Shown: positions 1-11,124 of the stretch, piece after piece | Layout: each line of letters opens with the position of its first letter | Position numbering within the stretch: the stretch's first letter is position 1 | Source: Saitoella complicata NRRL Y-17804 | Taxonomy: Eukaryota > Ascomycota > Saitoellomycetes > Saitoellales > Saitoellaceae | Direction of reading: 5' to 3' | Assembly: GCF_001661265.1 (NCBI RefSeq) | Contig: NW_017567009.1 | Location: 173,666-237,665, forward strand | Length of the DNA stretch: 64,000 nucleotides | Program-made: the position numbers and the translations under genes | The notes under the pieces: model-generated | Database searches by the model: none | What the model was told of the DNA's origin: nothing | Seen by the model: only the letters and a program-made list of their open reading frames with translations

Positions 1-753
1 ATCGGGTGTCTAAAATCCATCGTGGGGATTCACAACGAGACTGGATCGATCTGGACGCACTTGATTGGATTTATCATCTTTGCATCAATCGGGCTGTATT
101 TCTACCCCATGTCACCGGCCTTCGAACTTTCGACCACATCAGACAAGGTTGTGTTTGGCGTGTTCTTTGTCGCTGCTGCGAAGTGTCTTCTGTGCTCAGT
201 TATTTGGCATACGTTTGCACATCACGCACATGTGGTGTCAATGCAGCGAGCGGCATGTATGGACTACGTGGGTATTTCGGTACTCATCGTGGCGTCCATC
301 TTAACGGTGGAGTACCACGGGTTCTACTGCCAACCTTGGGCACAGGCTGTGTACATGTCCTTCACCTCTGCACTCGGTGTTGTGGGTGTGATCGTGCCAT
401 GGTTCGAGTTCTTTGACAAGGCCGAGTCGCGCCCTTTGCGCATCATGTTCTTCATGTCCATTGCTGCAAGTGGGGTCTTGCCTGTTGTGCATCTGTCGTT
501 CACGAGGTCTGCGCTTGCTACCCTCAGCTTTTTCTCTCCCGTGATGAAGTCCCTTCTGGGCTACCTTGTCGGCGTAGCTGTCTATGCGAACAGATGGCCG
601 GAAAAGTGGTGGCCCGGTTGCTTCGATCTCGTTGGTGGATCACATCAGATCTGGCACCTTGCAATCATTTGGGGAATCTGGTATCATTACAAAGCCACCG
701 AGGCTTTCCTGGGCAATGCGAAAGAGTTTGCTTGTTCGAACCAGCGTTTTTAA
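1..753 (+). CDS. PAQR/adiponectin-receptor-like (hemolysin III family) membrane protein, 5' partial
   Basis: The reading frame is open from the window edge, so the N-terminus is missing; 250 residues remain. The visible start reads SIVGIHNETGSIWTH, which matches the signature before the first membrane helix of PAQR proteins (adiponectin receptors, yeast Izh proteins). Several hydrophobic helices follow. The family zinc-site histidines are visible as SVIWHTFAHH in an early helix and GGSHQIWH near the C-terminus. Family knowledge suggests a seven-helix integral membrane protein linked to lipid or zinc homeostasis, possibly a ceramidase-like hydrolase. The ligand cannot be inferred. The first in-frame GTG is internal and should not be taken as the start. 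Confidence 0.9.
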   Translation: MGCLKSIVGIHNETGSIWTHLIGFIIFASIGLYFYPMSPAFELSTTSDKVVFGVFFVAAAKCLLCSVIWHTFAHHAHVVSMQRAACMDYVGISVLIVASILTVEYHGFYCQPWAQAVYMSFTSALGVVGVIVPWFEFFDKAESRPLRIMFFMSIAASGVLPVVHLSFTRSALATLSFFSPVMKSLLGYLVGVAVYANRWPEKWWPGCFDLVGGSHQIWHLAIIWGIWYHYKATEAFLGNAKEFACSNQRF

Positions 754-1591
754 AGATATTTTACTGGCGTTATATTGCATTACAGAACATACCCGTTAAG
801 AGACGGTTTAATCAGAGACACTTTGGAAAGACGAATAGATATTCATACCAGCTGATCATGGGTATCCTTAGGAAAGAAACAAATAGAAGAAATAAGCTGA
901 AGATGCGCACCGCCTGCGTTCAGGTTTAGACAGCCCCGTATGCCCTTTGACTGGTTCCAGTGAGATTGGCCGGCCTAGCGACCTTCACCATTTCAATCAG
1001 CTGTTCGCGTGTCGCATTCTTCTCGAAGCGGAGTTTGCGCTGGCTAATGTTAAACAGGCTGCCGAGATAACAGATCATCGACGTACCTCCTTCAACCATT
1101 TCTTCAATTCATCCGTACTCCAGTCCTCGGGTTCACCGACGGGTTCCCTGTGAAGCGGTTCACTGCTAAGACCCGTCCCGCCAAAGATCGATGCCGTAGT
1201 AGCAAGAACGATCAGACCGGCAAATGTGGCAGTCTGCCAAGGGTCCGTGAGTAATCTTCCCAGAGAGTTGGAAAAGAGCTCATACGAGGAGAGTACTAGA
1301 GCGTTGCGGTAAGAGCCTGCCCAGAGGAGACATTTCGGATCGTTGCTACCTGATCAAAACCATCTTGACATCAGCTTCACTTCCTCTTCCAAGAAACGTC
1401 CAGCTCACCTGGTATATCGACTGATGTCACCGTCTCTATATCGATAACCCTGGTTATTACAGCCCGTCACGTGCTGCCGGCTTAGGGCTCGTGTGCCCTC
1501 AGATTCGCGGCGGTGCAGCGCTGCCTGAGCTCGACACCGAAAAATTAGGCTTGGCGTACCTTGACCAACAGCTTGCCAATACACCGCCAAA
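754..1591. other. Intergenic region, PAQR gene to eL38 gene
   Basis: About 840 bases hold only short overlapping ORFs without family similarity. The right part, next to the eL38 start codon, is probably the ribosomal protein promoter and 5' UTR, but I see no clear TATA box or other named motif. Confidence 0.5.
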
Positions 1592-2376
1592 ATGGTACGT
1601 ATGCTGTCGTTCATGCGTCTGGGATGATTGTGCGAGGTCGGGTTTTGTCGGTATCAGCTTTTTCGGCATGTTCGTACGCCTTTTTGGGAGTGTGATCGGT
1701 TTTCGAAGTTTTCGGGCGGTTTCGCGTCTCGACACGGAGGATGGCATGCGACTGGGATGAGAGCCGATGATCTGCGATTCAACTAGATGATATTCATTAT
1801 TGGGTACGCGGAATATTGAACGAAGGTCGTCGTGCTGTCAGATCGGTTGCATTGGAAACGGGGAGCACGAAGAATTGGTATCGATGGATGGCGATCTCGA
1901 GAACAATGAACTTCGCTGGATGCACCAGGACGATCAATTCTCTTGGACAATCTCTTCGACATCCCCGCATCCCCTTTCTCGACCGTGTTCTTGTTCGACT
2001 CCCGACAAAGCTGACGCTTCCAAACTCACTCCGCACAATCCCTCTTGACGCAAAACACTGCCTCATTTCAGCTCATGTATACTAACAATCCCTTCCACAG
2101 CCTAAGCAGATCCAGGACATCAAGCTCTTCCTCGAGTTGGCCCGCCGCAAGGACGCCCAGTCTGCCCGCATCAAGAAGTCCTCCAACGGCAAGCAGGTCA
2201 AGTTCAAGGTCCGCTGCTCTCGCTACCTCTACACCCTCACCGTCGCCGACGCTGAGAAGGCCGAGAAGCTCAAGCAGTCCCTTCCTCCTAGTATGTATTC
2301 CCCTGTGAAGATGGGTTTGAAAGGTGGGTGCTAATTTTGCTTTGTAGCCTTGAACGTTGAGGAGGTTAAGGCTTAA
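1592..2376 (+). CDS. RPL38: 60S ribosomal protein L38 (eL38)
   Basis: Three exons: 1592-1594, 2101-2290 and 2348-2376. They encode 73 residues beginning [17 protein letters not shown]. Exon 1 is exactly the ATG: the donor GTACGT follows it directly. Intron 1 is 506 nt with a perfect TACTAAC branch site at 2080-2086 and a CAG acceptor. Intron 2 is 57 nt with a TGCTAAT-like branch and a TAG acceptor. The core [13 protein letters not shown] and [11 protein letters not shown] are hallmark eL38 sequences, and the length equals the family norm. eL38 is a small basic protein of the large ribosomal subunit. A long first intron directly after the start codon is common in fungal ribosomal protein genes and often carries regulatory sequence. 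Confidence 0.96.
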
Positions 2377-2562
2377 GCGGTTGGTGTTTTGAGTGTTTAC
2401 TAAAAATATCCAAATGGCATGCTTGTTGCGTTCTTACCTGTTTGTCCCTCTGTGTCCGCCTTGTATTATGTGTGGGTGTGTGTGCTTATGATTCATGCTG
2501 CCACTCTACCTTCGTATCGGGTCCACCAGTGCTTCGCACGACGTTTATTGAGTGCAACGAGT

Positions 2563-3387
<825 letters not shown>

Positions 3388-3514
3388 TTAAAGTTGGGTC
3401 GGTTCGAGGAACCCGAAGTCGCGCCGCGTGAATCATGGGCGCGTGCAGCTGCGGCAGTACCGACTCTGACTGCGACTGCAACCACCCTCTGATCCAACTG
3501 GAATTGCACACAAA

Positions 3515-4330
3515 ATGCCAGAAGAAACAGCAAACTACATTCACGGCCACCACGAATCAGTCCTGCGGTCCCACTCCTGGCGCACTGCCCAAAACTCCGC
3601 CGCATATCTCCTCCCCTACCTCGAACCCCACATGCGCATCCTTGATATCGGATGTGGGCCCGGTACTATTACTTTTGACTTCGCCGAATTGGTGCCCGAG
3701 GGAGAGGTCGTTGGATTGGAGTATGAGGGCGGGGTGCTGGAGCAGGCGAGGAAGGGAGCAAAGGAGAGAGGCTTGGGGAATATTGAGTTTGTGGTAGGTG
3801 ATGTTAATGGGTTGGACTATGCTGACAACACATTCGATGTTGTGCATTGTCATCAAGTTTTGCAGCATGTCGGGGATCCGGTGCAGGCGTTGAAGGAGAT
3901 GAGGCGGGTGGTGAAGCCCGGTGGTATTGTTGCGGCAAGGGAAGCGGATTTTAATGGGTTTACGTGGTATCCGGAGAATGAGGGGTTGGAGCATTGGCTT
4001 GATCTCTATATCAATGTCGCACGTGCGAACGGGGGTGAACCTAATGCCGGCCGTCGTCTCCATGTCTGGGCCCACGAAGCCGGATTCCCTAGGAAAAACA
4101 TCAAATGCACAGCCGGGACGTGGTGTTACGCTGACACCGAAGCTCGCGAATGGTGGAGTAATATGTGGGCCGATAGGACCTTGGGGTCAATCTTTGCAAG
4201 GAAAGTTATTGAGAGTGGACAGATCACGCAGGATGGATTGGAAGACGTTGCAGCTACGTGGAGGGAGTGGGGAAAGCAGGAAGATGGATGGTTTGTGTTG
4301 CTCCATGGGGAAGTTGTATGTCGCAAGTGA
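3515..4330 (+). CDS. Class I SAM-dependent methyltransferase
   Basis: Single exon, 271 residues. Motif I is ILDIGCGPGTITFDFA at about residues 42-57, the SAM-binding glycine loop. An acidic residue ends strand 2 (VVGLEYE), motif II region is VVGDVNGLDYADNTFDVV, and the post-motif HQVLQHVGDPVQALKEMRRV continues the fold. The start at 3515 sits in CAAAATGCC, a good context, and no upstream ATG is in frame. The fold resembles UbiE/COQ5-type small-molecule methyltransferases, common in fungal metabolism. The C-terminal part, rich in Trp (EWWSNMW, TWREWG), probably shapes the acceptor site. The substrate is unknown. It converges on the SDR gene, with only 49 bp between the stop codons. Confidence 0.88.
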   Translation: MPEETANYIHGHHESVLRSHSWRTAQNSAAYLLPYLEPHMRILDIGCGPGTITFDFAELVPEGEVVGLEYEGGVLEQARKGAKERGLGNIEFVVGDVNGLDYADNTFDVVHCHQVLQHVGDPVQALKEMRRVVKPGGIVAAREADFNGFTWYPENEGLEHWLDLYINVARANGGEPNAGRRLHVWAHEAGFPRKNIKCTAGTWCYADTEAREWWSNMWADRTLGSIFARKVIESGQITQDGLEDVAATWREWGKQEDGWFVLLHGEVVCRK

Positions 4331-4379
4331 ATTCAAGCTGAGACCCACTTCGCGAGCCCAAATCTGAGGTGTCAAGTGC

Positions 4380-5264
4380 CTAAAACGCAGAAGGCTTGTT
4401 ACTCAAACTCCCTCCATCAACCGTCACGATGCTCCCGTTAGTGAAGCCACAGCACGCCAAGAACAACGCCGTTTGTGCCATGTCCTCTTCGGTACCCGCC
4501 CTTCCGACTGGAATGGTTGCAACCCGCTCCTTGGGGAGGTCCGAGCCTGACGACTTGTTGTTGTCGCCGGAGGATGGGGTAGTCATTTCGGATGGGAAGA
4601 GACCGGGGCAGATGATGTTCGAGCGGATTTTAAGGGGGATGAGGAAGTTGGAGAAATTGCGCCCGAGATGGACAGCGGCAGCTTTAGAGGCGGAGTAGGA
4701 GAAACCGGATGCGATTTGTTTCGAGAGTCCTCCGATGGAGGCGATGGTGATGACTTGGCTGTCGTATCCACCGGCACCGTTGCCCTTGGCGAGAAGCGGG
4801 ATGAATGCAACCGTAGTGAAGTATGCTCCAGCGACGTTGGTGCGGAGGACTTGATCCCACTCCTCAACTTCGTCATTGAAGAGGCATTCGTACACCTCCT
4901 GCGCGTTACTGGGATCTTTGAGATTTGAAGTCGACCTCGGTCCTGGAACGCCAGAGTTAACAACGAGGATGTTCACTTTCCCACTTTGCTCCTCAATCTT
5001 CTTCGTCGCCTCCTTCAACGAGTCCTTCGAAGTGACGTCACACTGCAACGGGATTAACTTCCCGCCCCTGGACTCGAGAGAGGGGCTGTGAACATCCGCG
5101 GTCTTTTGGAGAGCTTCCAGACGGCGGCCGAGGATATAGACTGTTGCTCCGTTCGCAGCGAAGGCTTCAGACATCATGAGACCGAGGCCGGTTGCGCCGC
5201 CAGTCACGACCGCGATCTTGCCGGAAAGGTTGAAGAGGTTGGAGGCGGTGAGATTAGATGACAT
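4380..5264 (-). CDS. Short-chain dehydrogenase/reductase (classical SDR)
   Basis: Single exon, 294 residues from the ATG at 5264 (MSSNLTASNLF). The open frame extends to an ATG at 5378, but a minus-strand TATA box lies at 5341-5350, between the two, so the inner ATG is the likely start. The Rossmann motif is VVTGGATGLGLMM. The catalytic Ser-Tyr-Lys are in IASIGGLSKQIASGFSYSASKAA. A segment ICPGLFPSEMTT follows and a VDGGSL end is typical of the family. SDRs reduce or oxidise alcohols and ketones with NAD(P)H; the substrate is not predictable. It is convergent with the methyltransferase gene. Confidence 0.9.
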   Translation of the reverse strand: MSSNLTASNLFNLSGKIAVVTGGATGLGLMMSEAFAANGATVYILGRRLEALQKTADVHSPSLESRGGKLIPLQCDVTSKDSLKEATKKIEEQSGKVNILVVNSGVPGPRSTSNLKDPSNAQEVYECLFNDEVEEWDQVLRTNVAGAYFTTVAFIPLLAKGNGAGGYDSQVITIASIGGLSKQIASGFSYSASKAAAVHLGRNFSNFLIPLKIRSNIICPGLFPSEMTTPSSGDNNKSSGSDLPKERVATIPVGRAGTEEDMAQTALFLACCGFTNGSIVTVDGGSLSNKPSAF

Positions 5265-5340
5265 TGTCCGGGTCAATCGATTCGCAGTTAAAGGGTTGAA
5301 GGTTTGTTGTTCGGCCAGGATGGTTTCGCCAGAAATAAGG

Positions 5341-5350
5341 TTTATATAGC
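5341..5350 (-). promoter_or_regulatory. TATA box of the SDR gene
   Basis: The minus strand reads GCTATATAAA about 80 nt upstream of the ATG at 5264. The position suits a core promoter and rejects the upstream ATG at 5378. Confidence 0.6.
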
Positions 5351-5572
5351 GGGTTTGCTCAGCATGACGTCTCGTCATGCGCGCCGAGATTAAGGCTCAG
5401 CTGGAAAAGGCGGCCTTAAGCAATCACGAGCTCGATACATTTGAAAATTGCAAACGGCAATTCACGATCAGCTTTATCGTCAGTTTATCATTTTCGACAC
5501 TCTACGAAGCAGCGACGTTTGGTCGTTCTCACGCCTGATCAGCGCTCTCCATTGCAATCCACACGCCTAACC

Positions 5573-5877
5573 ATGACCGTGTATGTGTGAACCCTCCTTC
5601 TTCTCCGTGTTCGAGTAGCTCACTTTTGCTCTCCGACAGTCCCACTGCCAAAACTACCTGGCCAGACCCCGGCGTAAACACCCCAATCGGCGTCAACGTC
5701 GAGAAACTCGAAACAATTGCCTTTGTTCCTACCACAGCCAACATATCGGGAGGGGAGATATCCATGATGACCCGCGCTGCTCCGAAAGATGATGATGATC
5801 CGGAGAAAGCTAACGAGATGGAGAGGAGGAGGACGGAGGAGTATGCTAAGGAAGAGTTTAGTGGAGGAGTGGAGTAA
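5573..5877 (+). CDS. Small acidic protein of unknown function, 81 aa
   Basis: Two exons: 5573-5580 (eight nt, ATGACCGT) and 5640-5877. The 59-nt intron begins GTATGTG and ends GACAG. The joined protein starts MTVPTAKTTWPDPGVNTPIG and ends in a charged stretch (DDDDPEKANEMERRRTEEY) that could be helical. I do not recognise a family. The splice signals fit the rest of the window and the eight-base first exon resembles the eL38 and GFA1 arrangements, which supports a real gene. It is convergent with RAD16, whose stop lies 136 bp away. An unspliced alternative from the ATG at 5587 would add Ser-rich intron-coded sequence and seems less likely. Confidence 0.5.
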
Positions 5878-6013
5878 ATGACATGAGTTGAGAACACGAA
5901 GATACTGGAGAGGCGTGAGAGTGAGCTCATCATCATTCATCTATTTCCAAAAAATCAAACACCCAACAAACCAGCCAAAAACCCTCACAACCAGTCCCTC
6001 CATTGCAATCCTT

Positions 6014-8893
6014 TTAGTGAAACAAAAACTGGAAATCCGTAGCACTCAGCCGACTCAACGCACTATCACTCTGATTAACGACCGCCCCAATCATCGCCGC
6101 CTTCTTCTCCTGCAACTCAATAACCCGACTCTCAATCGAATTCTCAATACAAAATCTCGTGATCTTCACCGGACGCGTCTGCCCAATCCGATGAACACGA
6201 TCCGCACTCTGCCATTCCGCTGCTCCATTCCACCACGGTTCCAACAAAAACACGTGTGAGGCTTCGGTGAGGTTGAGCGCTACTCCTCCGGCTTTGAGAG
6301 AGACGAGGAAGACAGTCACGGCGGGGTCTGTCATGAAATGCTTGATCGTCGAATCACGCTGTTGAGGCGTCATATGCCCATCCAACTTCACGCACTGATA
6401 CCCAGCCCGTCTCAGTCTCCAATGCACCAAATCCAACATATTCGTAAACTGCGAAAACACGATACTCTTAATCGTCGAATCCTTGCTCCTGAGCTTATAG
6501 AGTTCCTCCACAAGTGCCTCAATCTTCGTCGACGACCGGAAATGGTTCATGTCAATTCTGTTGATAATCGAATCCCGCCTATGGTTCTCCTCATTATCCT
6601 CCTCGAGCGCGGGCGCGGTAAGGTCGATATTAAGCGTAACATGACAAACCGGACACTCCGGATGCTCCTCAAACGCCCCCTCGACATACTCACTGACACA
6701 AACCCGACAAAACACATGATGACACCGACTCTTAATCGCATCCGTCGCCTCCTCATCGCAAATCCTACACACGAACCCTGCTGCGCCTTCCGCCGCTGTA
6801 CCGGCTCGGTTGAGTACGAGAGCGGGGTGGTCGGCCATTTGTCGCATTCGAGTGATGAGTTGGAAGATGTTGGCGTAGTTGTTCAACACCGTATTCGCCG
6901 CCACGTAGGTCGAGAACTTCCTCTTTGAGTCGTTGTACAACGAGTCATACAAATCCTCCTCTTCCTCATTAAACACATCCCTCCTCACCACCACAACCCT
7001 CGGTGGCAGTCCAATATCATCAGCTCTCTCCACCTTTGTGCGGCGCAACATCACCCTCTTCATCAACTTATGCAACTTCTTAAACGCGACCAATCCCTCC
7101 CCATCAGCACCATGCAACTGAATCGGCTTCAACAACTCCGCATTAAACCAACACGTATGATCCATCGGCCTATGCCCACAATCCTGACAATGCCTCTTAT
7201 CAGGAAACCTCCAATGCAAACTCTTACACTTGCACTTCTTGCAGAAATACAAACTGTACGGCCGCAACTCCAGAAATCGCAACAATGAAAACAACTCATT
7301 CACCCTGTTTTGCAGAGGAGTTCCGGAGAGACACCACTTCTTCTCCGCCTTAAGCGCAAAGACACTCTTCGCTGTATTACACGACCGATCCTTGATATTA
7401 TGCGCTTCATCCAGAATCACCCTGTGGAACGGGACGGCGTGGATCAACGAATCCTCCTTAAACACCCCATCCTTCCTCTTAAACCCCTGGTTCTGTTTCC
7501 TGAACGCACTCTCCAACACACCATACGACGACAACACGACATCATACTCACAAATCTTCTCAACAGTCAACTTCTCCCTCGCGGTACCGTAGTAGAGTAA
7601 CACACTCAGACCATTCTTCGTATGCTGCTCGATCTCGTGTTTCCATTGCATTAACGCAACCGTGGGCGCAACCACCAGACTTGGCTTCATCCCCGGCGTC
7701 GACAGCAAAAGCGCAATCGTCTGAATCGTCTTTCCCATACCCATTTCATCAGCCAAAACCCCACCACGGAAGGTTGGGTTCTCTTCTTGTTGTCGTAGCC
7801 AGTGCAGACCCTCCAACTGGAACGGCAGTAAACTCAAACTCAAACCAGCGGGTTGTTCAGCCCTCTTAACTTCCGTGACGGCAAGTTGTTCCAGGTCATC
7901 CCATACTGTTTCCAGCTCCGGATGGTGCACAGCCAGCTGCTGTCGCGTTCGCTCATACCTACTCAACCTCGGACGACGGACACGACGGCGGGTCGTGGCG
8001 GTGGCGACAGACTCCACAGTCGCGGTGACAGTGACCACATTCCCATCCTCATCCGAAAGCTCCGCTTCTTCGTCCTCTGCTTCGGAGAGGTTATCGAGAT
8101 CGAGGTTCTGGTCTTGGTCGGAGAGGTGCTCGAATGAGGGGTCGTCGGCTTCGTCATCCCCGCTGTCTGCAACGACATCCTTCATCTCGGCATCGACATC
8201 GAGCGCTTCGCCTTTGATGGAGGAAGCGACGGAGATGGAGGTAGCGGGTGTGGTGGCGTTTGCGGGACTCGTCTTCGTGCTCGAGACACCCGCGATGCTC
8301 GGAGTGGCTGACTCGACTTTTGCTTTGCCCTTGCCTTTTGTAGCAAGGGCTCGCTTGGGCGTGACGGTAATTCTCCTCTTCTTGTTCAAGTGAACCTTGG
8401 TCACTTCCTCCTCTTGCTCGATCTCCAATTCTGACAACTCCGACTCGGAATTCTCCACAATCTCATTTTTGAAGTCTTCTTCCTCAGAAGTAGCATCCGC
8501 TTCAAAGTCGGATTCGGCGTATTTCATGGGGAGCTTGCCGCGGGCTTTGGCGGATAGGGTGCGGCCGGTGGCGACTTTGCGTTTGGCTGTATGTAAAAGA
8601 GTCAGTACATGTGAAGCACCGTACCGCTTTTTCTACATACGTCTTGTTGTGGGAGGCTCCACATCCTCTTCTTCTTCTTCCTCCTCCTCATTTTCTTCGA
8701 TCTTCACAAGCTCATCCTCCTCCTCCTCATCCTCGCTGTCCTCCACGACATTATGCGCAACACGACGGCGGGTAGTAGTAGTCTTTGTCTGCTCGACCTT
8801 CACGCCGGCTTCGGTCGTAATCTCGATGATCCTATCCTCATTGGCGATCGAAGTCTGGGAAAGCGAAGCTTGAGAACGGGTAAGACGAGGCAT
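6014..8893 (-). CDS. RAD16: DNA repair protein Rad16 (SNF2 ATPase with RING finger)
   Basis: Exons 8893-8641 and 8586-6014 encode 941 residues. The 54-nt intron uses GTATGT and CATACAG. The N-terminus is acidic and basic (EDEEEEDE near residue 55). The SNF2 ATPase has [15 protein letters not shown] near residue 360, DEAH in [12 protein letters not shown] near 475, and a Cys-rich insert [13 protein letters not shown] near 533 that Rad16 orthologues share. A C3HC4 RING (CRICDEEA through CPVC) lies at about 690-735 between the helicase lobes, followed by the C-terminal lobe with [18 protein letters not shown] and VHRIGQTRP. In yeast, Rad16 pairs with Rad7 for damage recognition and ubiquitylation in global-genome nucleotide excision repair. 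The partner gene RAD7 starts 317 bp away in the opposite direction. Confidence 0.95.
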
Positions 8894-9210
8894 TGTATGC
8901 TGCTGTTTTCCGGGATATATGCTGGGTGTATGGTTGGTATGACTCAAGAGAATGACTCCAGCGAACGTCCTATAACTCTTTGACCCTCCTTGCACACTCA
9001 GTCGAAGAATGTCGTCCAGGGTATATCTTTCTTCGCCACCGTCTTCGCCGCGTTCCATCCCCGGCGGATCCGCTCGGCCCTACAGCCCAGCATCGCCGCT
9101 AACCCCGATATAGGCAATTAAGCACGCTCGGAAATGAAAGGAGTGGCGACTGAAGAAAGAAAGAAGAAAGTACTACTCCAAGGACAAGGTCAAGGTCAAG
9201 GTCAAAGAAC
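8894..9210. promoter_or_regulatory. Shared divergent promoter region of RAD16 and RAD7
   Basis: This 317-bp gap separates the two start codons. It holds no coding ORF of note. On the RAD7 side a purine-rich stretch (GAAAGAAAGAAGAAAG at about 9158-9173) leads into short tandem AAGGTC copies at about 9180-9204, just before the ATG. No clear TATA box is visible. Co-regulation is an inference from the arrangement. Confidence 0.6.
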
Positions 9211-11124
9211 ATGTCGAGACGATCAGGCGTCCGCGGTCCACACTCCGCTCTTACAGACTTCCTCCGTGAACGGGGCATCCGGGTACAGAACCTCGGGAGG
9301 CGGAACACAAACTCGGCTTCCGAGTCGCCTGCACCGGGGACTCTGTTGGGTGATGAGCCTGCTCCGTCTGCGGCTGAGGAAGCGGCTGTTCAGGGGACTA
9401 CAGAGGAGGATGTGGATGTTGGAGAAGGCAGCTCGACGACGGTTACGACGAGTGTGCAACAAACCTCCACCCTCACAGTCGCGGTCGCGGTCGGCAACCC
9501 GGCTCCGGCTCCTGGACCATCAATAGGTGGAAAACGCAAACGCGCACCCGCCAAAAAGAAGAACAAGAAACGCGACGACGACTCCGATTTCTCCGACGCC
9601 GACAACGATGCCGGAGGCCCCAGCGCCCCCAAAGACAAGGCAACCGGCCCCTCAAAGCGTAGTGCATTCTCCCACAAAAAGCGCCTGGGGCCTGGTATGA
9701 TCGATTTCTGCGCTCAATGCAATTGTCGATTCACAATCACCGCCTACACCGTCTCCACAACCGACGAAACCGGGCTCCTCTGCCACACCTGTGGTTCCGC
9801 GGCCTCTACCGGGGATGGCAAAGCGGCAGATAAAGCAGCCGCACCGAAAAAGGTGGTGAAGAGGAAACGTGCCGCCAAGGGGAAGTTTTTCGATGAGGAG
9901 AAGAAGATAGGGACGTTGCAGGACCGCTGTATCCAGTTGATTGCGAAACACATCCATGATATCGATATGTTGGGTGACATCGGTTCCCTAAACCTCGACA
10001 AGATCTGTCAGATTATCTCACGAAACCGATCACTCACGCCCTCTACCATCAATTTATTCCTCGATGCCGGCGTCGAGAGCGTCAAGTTGTACGACTGCTC
10101 CAAACTGGGCGTGGAGGAGTTCCGTGCCGTCGGGGCCAAGTGTCCGTTTGCAAATGAACTCTACCTCAAGTGGTGTGGACGGATAACGGATGACGTGGTC
10201 CAATACTACGCCGACCACCTTACCCAACTCACAAAAACCACATTCACCGGCCCCTTCCTCGTCACCGTCTCCGCATGGCGTCAATTCCTCTCCACAACCT
10301 CCACCCGCCTCGAATCCTTCCAACTCAGCGATACCTCACGCTGGGACGCAGAGACAATGAACACCCTCGTCGACGCCTGCCCAAACCTCATCTCTCTCCG
10401 CCTCAGCCGGATCACCCCCCTCGACGACGAAATCGTGCGGTTAGCGACTGGATTGCCGAATCTGACTTCCCTCGATTTGAGTTGGCCTGGAAAGGCGGTG
10501 AGTGATGCAGCGATCATCGACGTACTCAACACCATCGGCTCAGGCCTGCTGGAGCTGAATCTGGACGGTCATGGGATGTTGACGGATGCGGTATTGGCCA
10601 CAATCCGAGAATGCTGTGGACGGCTCCAGAAATTGTCGATGAGTGAATGCGAGACATTCACGGCTGAGGGTATCACCGCACTGTTCACCCAGTGGGACCT
10701 CAATACGGGATTGACGCATCTTAATCTTTCGCGTGTGTTGGGTATGAATGATGAAGCGCTCGAGGCGGTTATCGGACATTCTGTGGCGACGCTGGTGAGT
10801 TTGGACATCAACTCTTGCGATGAACTCACGAGCGCTCCACTCCACACACTCGCGTCCGCTACGGCGTCCTCTGATATTCTTGAGTATATTGACGTCTCCT
10901 TCGTTCGATGCGTGGATGATATCGTCGTTGAAGCCCTCGGCTGCGTCACACCTATCTCCGCAGCGAGTGGAGAAGGGGGAGCAGTGGGAGACGATAGGAG
11001 GGAGGGGGCGCAAGTGCGGGCGACGAAGCGGGTCGTGAGGTGTTTTGGGGATAATCGCGTTACGGAGACGGCGAGGGTTGGGGAGGGGGTTAGGTTGGTT
11101 GGGAGGGAGAGTGATATGATGTAG
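9211..11124 (+). CDS. RAD7: DNA repair protein Rad7 (leucine-rich-repeat protein)
   Basis: Single exon, 637 residues. The N-terminus GVRGPHSALTDFLRERGI is the Rad7 signature. Residues 20-155 are low complexity, with basic NLS-like clusters such as KRKRAPAKKKNKKR. A putative zinc site, CAQCNCRF near residue 168 and CHTCGS near 191, precedes a second basic segment. From about residue 220 to 600 there are leucine-rich repeats (for example LYDCSKLGVEEFRAVG, LTSLDLSWPGK, LLELNLDGHG, LQKLSMSECETFT). Rad7 binds Rad16 and is part of the yeast damage-recognition and cullin-type ubiquitin ligase assembly in nucleotide excision repair. The C-terminal 50 residues are charged and irregular. The start ATG at 9211 is in a good context (AAGAACATGTCG). 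Confidence 0.93.
   Translation: MSRRSGVRGPHSALTDFLRERGIRVQNLGRRNTNSASESPAPGTLLGDEPAPSAAEEAAVQGTTEEDVDVGEGSSTTVTTSVQQTSTLTVAVAVGNPAPAPGPSIGGKRKRAPAKKKNKKRDDDSDFSDADNDAGGPSAPKDKATGPSKRSAFSHKKRLGPGMIDFCAQCNCRFTITAYTVSTTDETGLLCHTCGSAASTGDGKAADKAAAPKKVVKRKRAAKGKFFDEEKKIGTLQDRCIQLIAKHIHDIDMLGDIGSLNLDKICQIISRNRSLTPSTINLFLDAGVESVKLYDCSKLGVEEFRAVGAKCPFANELYLKWCGRITDDVVQYYADHLTQLTKTTFTGPFLVTVSAWRQFLSTTSTRLESFQLSDTSRWDAETMNTLVDACPNLISLRLSRITPLDDEIVRLATGLPNLTSLDLSWPGKAVSDAAIIDVLNTIGSGLLELNLDGHGMLTDAVLATIRECCGRLQKLSMSECETFTAEGITALFTQWDLNTGLTHLNLSRVLGMNDEALEAVIGHSVATLVSLDINSCDELTSAPLHTLASATASSDILEYIDVSFVRCVDDIVVEALGCVTPISAASGEGGAVGDDRREGAQVRATKRVVRCFGDNRVTETARVGEGVRLVGRESDMM

Noticed and set aside
5265-5378. 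N-terminal extension of the SDR gene to the ATG at 5378
   Set aside because: A minus-strand TATA box at 5341-5350 lies inside the extension, and the extra residues do not look like an SDR N-terminus.
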